Source of the DNA: Candidatus Nitrotoga sp. BS
GTDB taxonomy: Bacteria; Pseudomonadota; Gammaproteobacteria; Burkholderiales; Gallionellaceae
Length of the DNA: 40,313 nucleotides
Assembly (NCBI RefSeq): GCF_927797785.1
Contig: NZ_CAKMLL010000107.1
Coordinates: forward strand, 1 to 40,313
Reading direction: 5' to 3'
Shown: positions 37,854-40,313 of the stretch, piece by piece
Layout of the letters: each line of letters starts with the position of its first letter
Numbering within the stretch: the stretch's first letter is position 1
Position numbers and translations under genes: made by a program
Notes under the pieces: model-generated
Told to the model about the DNA's origin: nothing
Database searches by the model: none
The model's input: the letters and a program-made list of their open reading frames with translations, nothing else

Positions 37854-38105
37854 TTTTCACGGTTCAGCATTCAAAGAAATGCATCAGATTGAGCAAATTC
37901 ATTGATTGTGTAAATTTTTATCTTTAGGTTCATTACTAGCATTAAATTGATTTTAGTTATCCTATACTTATGTTTAATTTATTGAATATACGTAAGTAAA
38001 AGTAAATTATTTTATTTATATATGGATATAAACTGTATATAGCGTTATGATACGGATCATGTACAGGTAACATTTTTTAAATTTTTATTTGAATTGGAGC
38101 AAGCC

Positions 38106-38588
38106 ATGACGACAAAAGCGAGAGCTGCTGTTAAAGCCTTACCGACTACTAAATCTAAAGTTACGACGAAATCGTTGCCAGCTAAAGCGGTTGCGAATAA
38201 TAAGTCTAATAAGCCTGCTCAAACGGATAAAGAAGTGATTCCCTCAAAGACAGTGACTCCCACAAAGGCAGTGGGCAAAATGACTAACGATAGTCCTGTC
38301 TCAAGATCTGCTGTAACAACTGCTAAAGTAGCTAAAGCGGGGAAGTTATCCAAGGCAGATAAGCCTAAAAAAATTAAAATGGTGCGTGATAGTTTCAGCA
38401 TGCCAGAAAATGAATACTCGCAATTCGCCGCATTAAAGAAGAGGTGCTTGCAGGCGGGTGTTCATGTGAAAAAAAGCGAATTGCTGCGAGCGGGGTTGCT
38501 TAGCTTGTCAAAGCTAACTGATTCTGAGTTGGTTAAAGTTGTAGGGCAAGTGGAAATTCTTAAAACAGGCCGACCAAATAAACATTGA
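38106..38588 (+). CDS. Lysine/alanine-rich histone-H1-like protein with conserved C-terminal domain
   Basis: 160 residues from ATG 38106, with GGAG 6 nt upstream. Residues 1-90 are low-complexity Lys/Ala/Thr/Pro/Ser (TTKARAAVKALPTTKSKV), as in histone H1 and AlgP-like tails. Residues about 90-160 form a helical domain (KMVRDSFSMPENEYSQFAALKKRC, HVKKSELLRAGLLSLSKLTD) that I have seen in betaproteobacterial hypothetical proteins. The tail could bind DNA or polyphosphate; the next gene, an exopolyphosphatase in the same direction 186 nt away, makes the latter worth testing (inference). The upstream 250 nt are very AT-rich. Confidence 0.75.
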   Translation: MTTKARAAVKALPTTKSKVTTKSLPAKAVANNKSNKPAQTDKEVIPSKTVTPTKAVGKMTNDSPVSRSAVTTAKVAKAGKLSKADKPKKIKMVRDSFSMPENEYSQFAALKKRCLQAGVHVKKSELLRAGLLSLSKLTDSELVKVVGQVEILKTGRPNKH

Positions 38589-38774
38589 GTGGCTGTCGTA
38601 TAAGATGCTTTTGTTAGCAAGTCTATGGACGCGAAAAGCCTTGTCGAAAATACCAAACAATTTAGGCGATGCAAAATGATTGCAATCCTCCGCGCCGGAA
38701 TCTGCTCTCATTGAGATGAGTTATATGTACCACACTAAGTGAGTGACTAACCTTAGTATTGACAGGTAATTACT

Positions 38775-40283
38775 ATGCAAGCATACGATACCATTGCTGC
38801 AGTGGACTTGGGTTCCAATAGCTTCCGGCTGCAAGTCGCGCGAGTAGTGGAAGATCAGATATATCCACTCGATTCCTTGAAAGAAACAGCTCGTCTGGCT
38901 GCAGGGTTAACGTCGGACAATTTGTTAGATGACGAGTCCCAGCTTCGTGCCCTTGAATGCCTTAAGCGTTTTGGCGAGCGTTTACGTGGCTTGCCAAGCC
39001 ATGCTGTAAGGGTAGTGGGCACAAATACTTTCAGGCTGGCTAAAAATGCCCCCGCTTTTCTTAAAAAAGCAGAAGCTGCTTTGGGTTTTCCGATTGAAAT
39101 AATCGCTGGTCGAGAGGAGGCGCGGTTAATTTATCTGGGCGTGGCACATTGCATGCCACAATCGCAAAGCCAACGGTTAGTGGTTGATATCGGCGGTGGT
39201 TCTACCGAATGCGTGATTGGCGAGGGATTGGAGCCGCTTCGCATGGAAAGCTTGTACATGGGATGTGTCAGCTATAGCAAGCGGTTTTTTGGCGACGGTA
39301 AAATTACTAAAGATGCCATGCGGCAGGCAGAACTCGCTGCGCGCATGGAGCTACAATCAATTCGTTTTGAGTTTTCCGGCGGAAATTGGCAAGAAGCGAT
39401 TGGGTCATCTGGCACAGCACGTGCATTGGCTGATTTGTTAAAGCAAAATGATTGGAGCAATGAAGGTATAACGGCAGAGGGGCTGGCAAAACTGCGTTCC
39501 ATGTTACTGAAAATAGGGGACTGCAAGCGGCTGGATACACTTGGTCTGAAATCGGATCGCATTCCTGTACTGCCTGGCGGATTTGCCATTATGTCGGCAG
39601 TTTTCACTGAATTGGATATTCAGCATATGAGCGTAGCGGGCACCGCGCTTAAAGAAGGGGTGTTATATGACCTGCTGGGTCGTCTGCATCACCAGGATAT
39701 GCGCGAAGTCACCGTGAGCCAATTTATGCGACGTTACCATATTGATCCATTACAAGCCAAACGTGTAGAGGATTTAGCGTTGTTGCTTTTCAAGCAAGTG
39801 GCGCAGGGCTTTGACGTTGATGTTGCCGCTGAGCAGCAGCAGTTGCAATGGGCTGCCAGGCTGCATGAAATAGGTATTTCCATCGCACATAGTGGTTATC
39901 ACAAACATGCAGCTTACATTCTGGAAAACGCTGACATGCCGGGTTTTTCTAAAATGGAGCAGTTTCAGTTCGGGTTGCAAGTAAGAGCGCAACGCGGGTC
40001 ACTTTCCAAGGTGCCAAAATTATCGGAAATAATAGAGGATTGGACTGCAATATTAGTGTTGCGCCTAGCGGTTTTGTTTTGTCGTAGTCGTACGGATGTG
40101 ACCTTGCCTAAAATACAGCTGGAAAGAAGCGGCAAAAAATACCGCATTACACTCGATAAAGAATGGATTGAGCAAAATCCGCTCACAGAAAATGCGTTGC
40201 AGGCCGAGGTCAAAGAATGGGAAGCAGTAGGAGTCAACTTTTCAATAACCAGTGAATTAGTAACTACTCACCCCTATAAATAA
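38775..40283 (+). CDS. ppx: Exopolyphosphatase / Ppx-GppA phosphatase
   Basis: 502 residues. ASKHA-fold phosphate motifs DLGSNSFRL at 11-19, VVGTNTFRLAKN, GREEARLIYLG, VVDIGGGSTE and the GSSGTARAL block. The C-terminal HD-like helical domain follows (LQWAARLHEIGISIAHSGYHKHAAYILENADMPGFS). It removes terminal phosphate from polyphosphate, or from pppGpp in the GppA branch; the two cannot be told apart with certainty by eye, but length and the C-terminal domain fit Ppx. The 186-nt leader has a small CTCAT/ATGAG dyad. Only 30 nt remain after the stop. Confidence 0.94.
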   Translation: MQAYDTIAAVDLGSNSFRLQVARVVEDQIYPLDSLKETARLAAGLTSDNLLDDESQLRALECLKRFGERLRGLPSHAVRVVGTNTFRLAKNAPAFLKKAEAALGFPIEIIAGREEARLIYLGVAHCMPQSQSQRLVVDIGGGSTECVIGEGLEPLRMESLYMGCVSYSKRFFGDGKITKDAMRQAELAARMELQSIRFEFSGGNWQEAIGSSGTARALADLLKQNDWSNEGITAEGLAKLRSMLLKIGDCKRLDTLGLKSDRIPVLPGGFAIMSAVFTELDIQHMSVAGTALKEGVLYDLLGRLHHQDMREVTVSQFMRRYHIDPLQAKRVEDLALLLFKQVAQGFDVDVAAEQQQLQWAARLHEIGISIAHSGYHKHAAYILENADMPGFSKMEQFQFGLQVRAQRGSLSKVPKLSEIIEDWTAILVLRLAVLFCRSRTDVTLPKIQLERSGKKYRITLDKEWIEQNPLTENALQAEVKEWEAVGVNFSITSELVTTHPYK

Positions 40284-40313
40284 TCAAGAAAACACTTGAC
40301 AGGTTTTTAGGGG

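Overview
The window looks like a chromosomal segment of a betaproteobacterium, most likely of the Nitrosomonadales/Gallionellaceae type. That is an inference from protein character and gene order: the run ndk, rlmN, pilW, rodZ, ispG, hisS, yfgM, bamB, der; a squalene-forming hpnC/hpnD/hpnE set; and a CstA-YbdD pair. There is one tRNA gene (tRNA-Val, anticodon GAC). I see no rRNA, CRISPR array or prophage.

Layout. (a) 1-5.8 kb, minus strand: a three-gene unit for a small PstS-like periplasmic protein, an outer-membrane barrel and a hybrid sensor kinase that runs off the left edge, preceded by a receiver-only response regulator and a decayed scrap of a second kinase. (b) 6.3-10 kb: ybdD and cstA (pyruvate/peptide uptake family) divergent from a malate dehydrogenase with unusual residues in its conserved loops. 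(c) 10.2-11.9 kb: a SAM methyltransferase, a VC0807-type membrane protein and an overlapping 39-residue membrane peptide. (d) 12-17 kb, minus strand: small cytochrome c, hpnC, hpnD, a NYN/OST-HTH RNA-binding protein, then hpnE. HpnC, HpnD and HpnE together turn farnesyl diphosphate into squalene; the NYN gene splits the set. (e) 17.3-27.5 kb, plus strand: tRNA-Val, then the conserved housekeeping run. It includes close-packed genes (4-nt and 1-nt overlaps) for rRNA/tRNA methylation, pilus assembly, cell shape, isoprenoid precursors, His-tRNA, outer-membrane protein assembly and ribosome GTPase. (f) 27.6-38 kb: an accessory zone with a secreted beta-helix protein, a DUF3422 protein, an EamA exporter with a possible attenuator leader, a nitroreductase with a possible leader peptide, an MscS-type channel, a gamma-glutamyltransferase and debris of IS110- and IS481-type transposases. 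(g) 38.1-40.3 kb: a lysine/alanine-rich histone-H1-like protein followed by an exopolyphosphatase.

The most striking structure not explained by genes is a dispersed non-coding repeat of about 140-180 bp with imperfect terminal inverted repeats (core CCTCTAAAAATYCAATTTT). I find three complete and two partial copies, at about 17.2, 22.8, 29.1, 34.0 and 35.6 kb. It behaves like a MITE: one copy sits in the leader of hisS, one copy is flanked by TTAA, and two copies in the same orientation bracket the MscS-type gene. A second, unrelated 118-bp inverted-repeat element lies at 32.7 kb, and a palindromic repeat lies at 13.4 kb.

All function calls rest on reading motifs by eye; no database search was possible.
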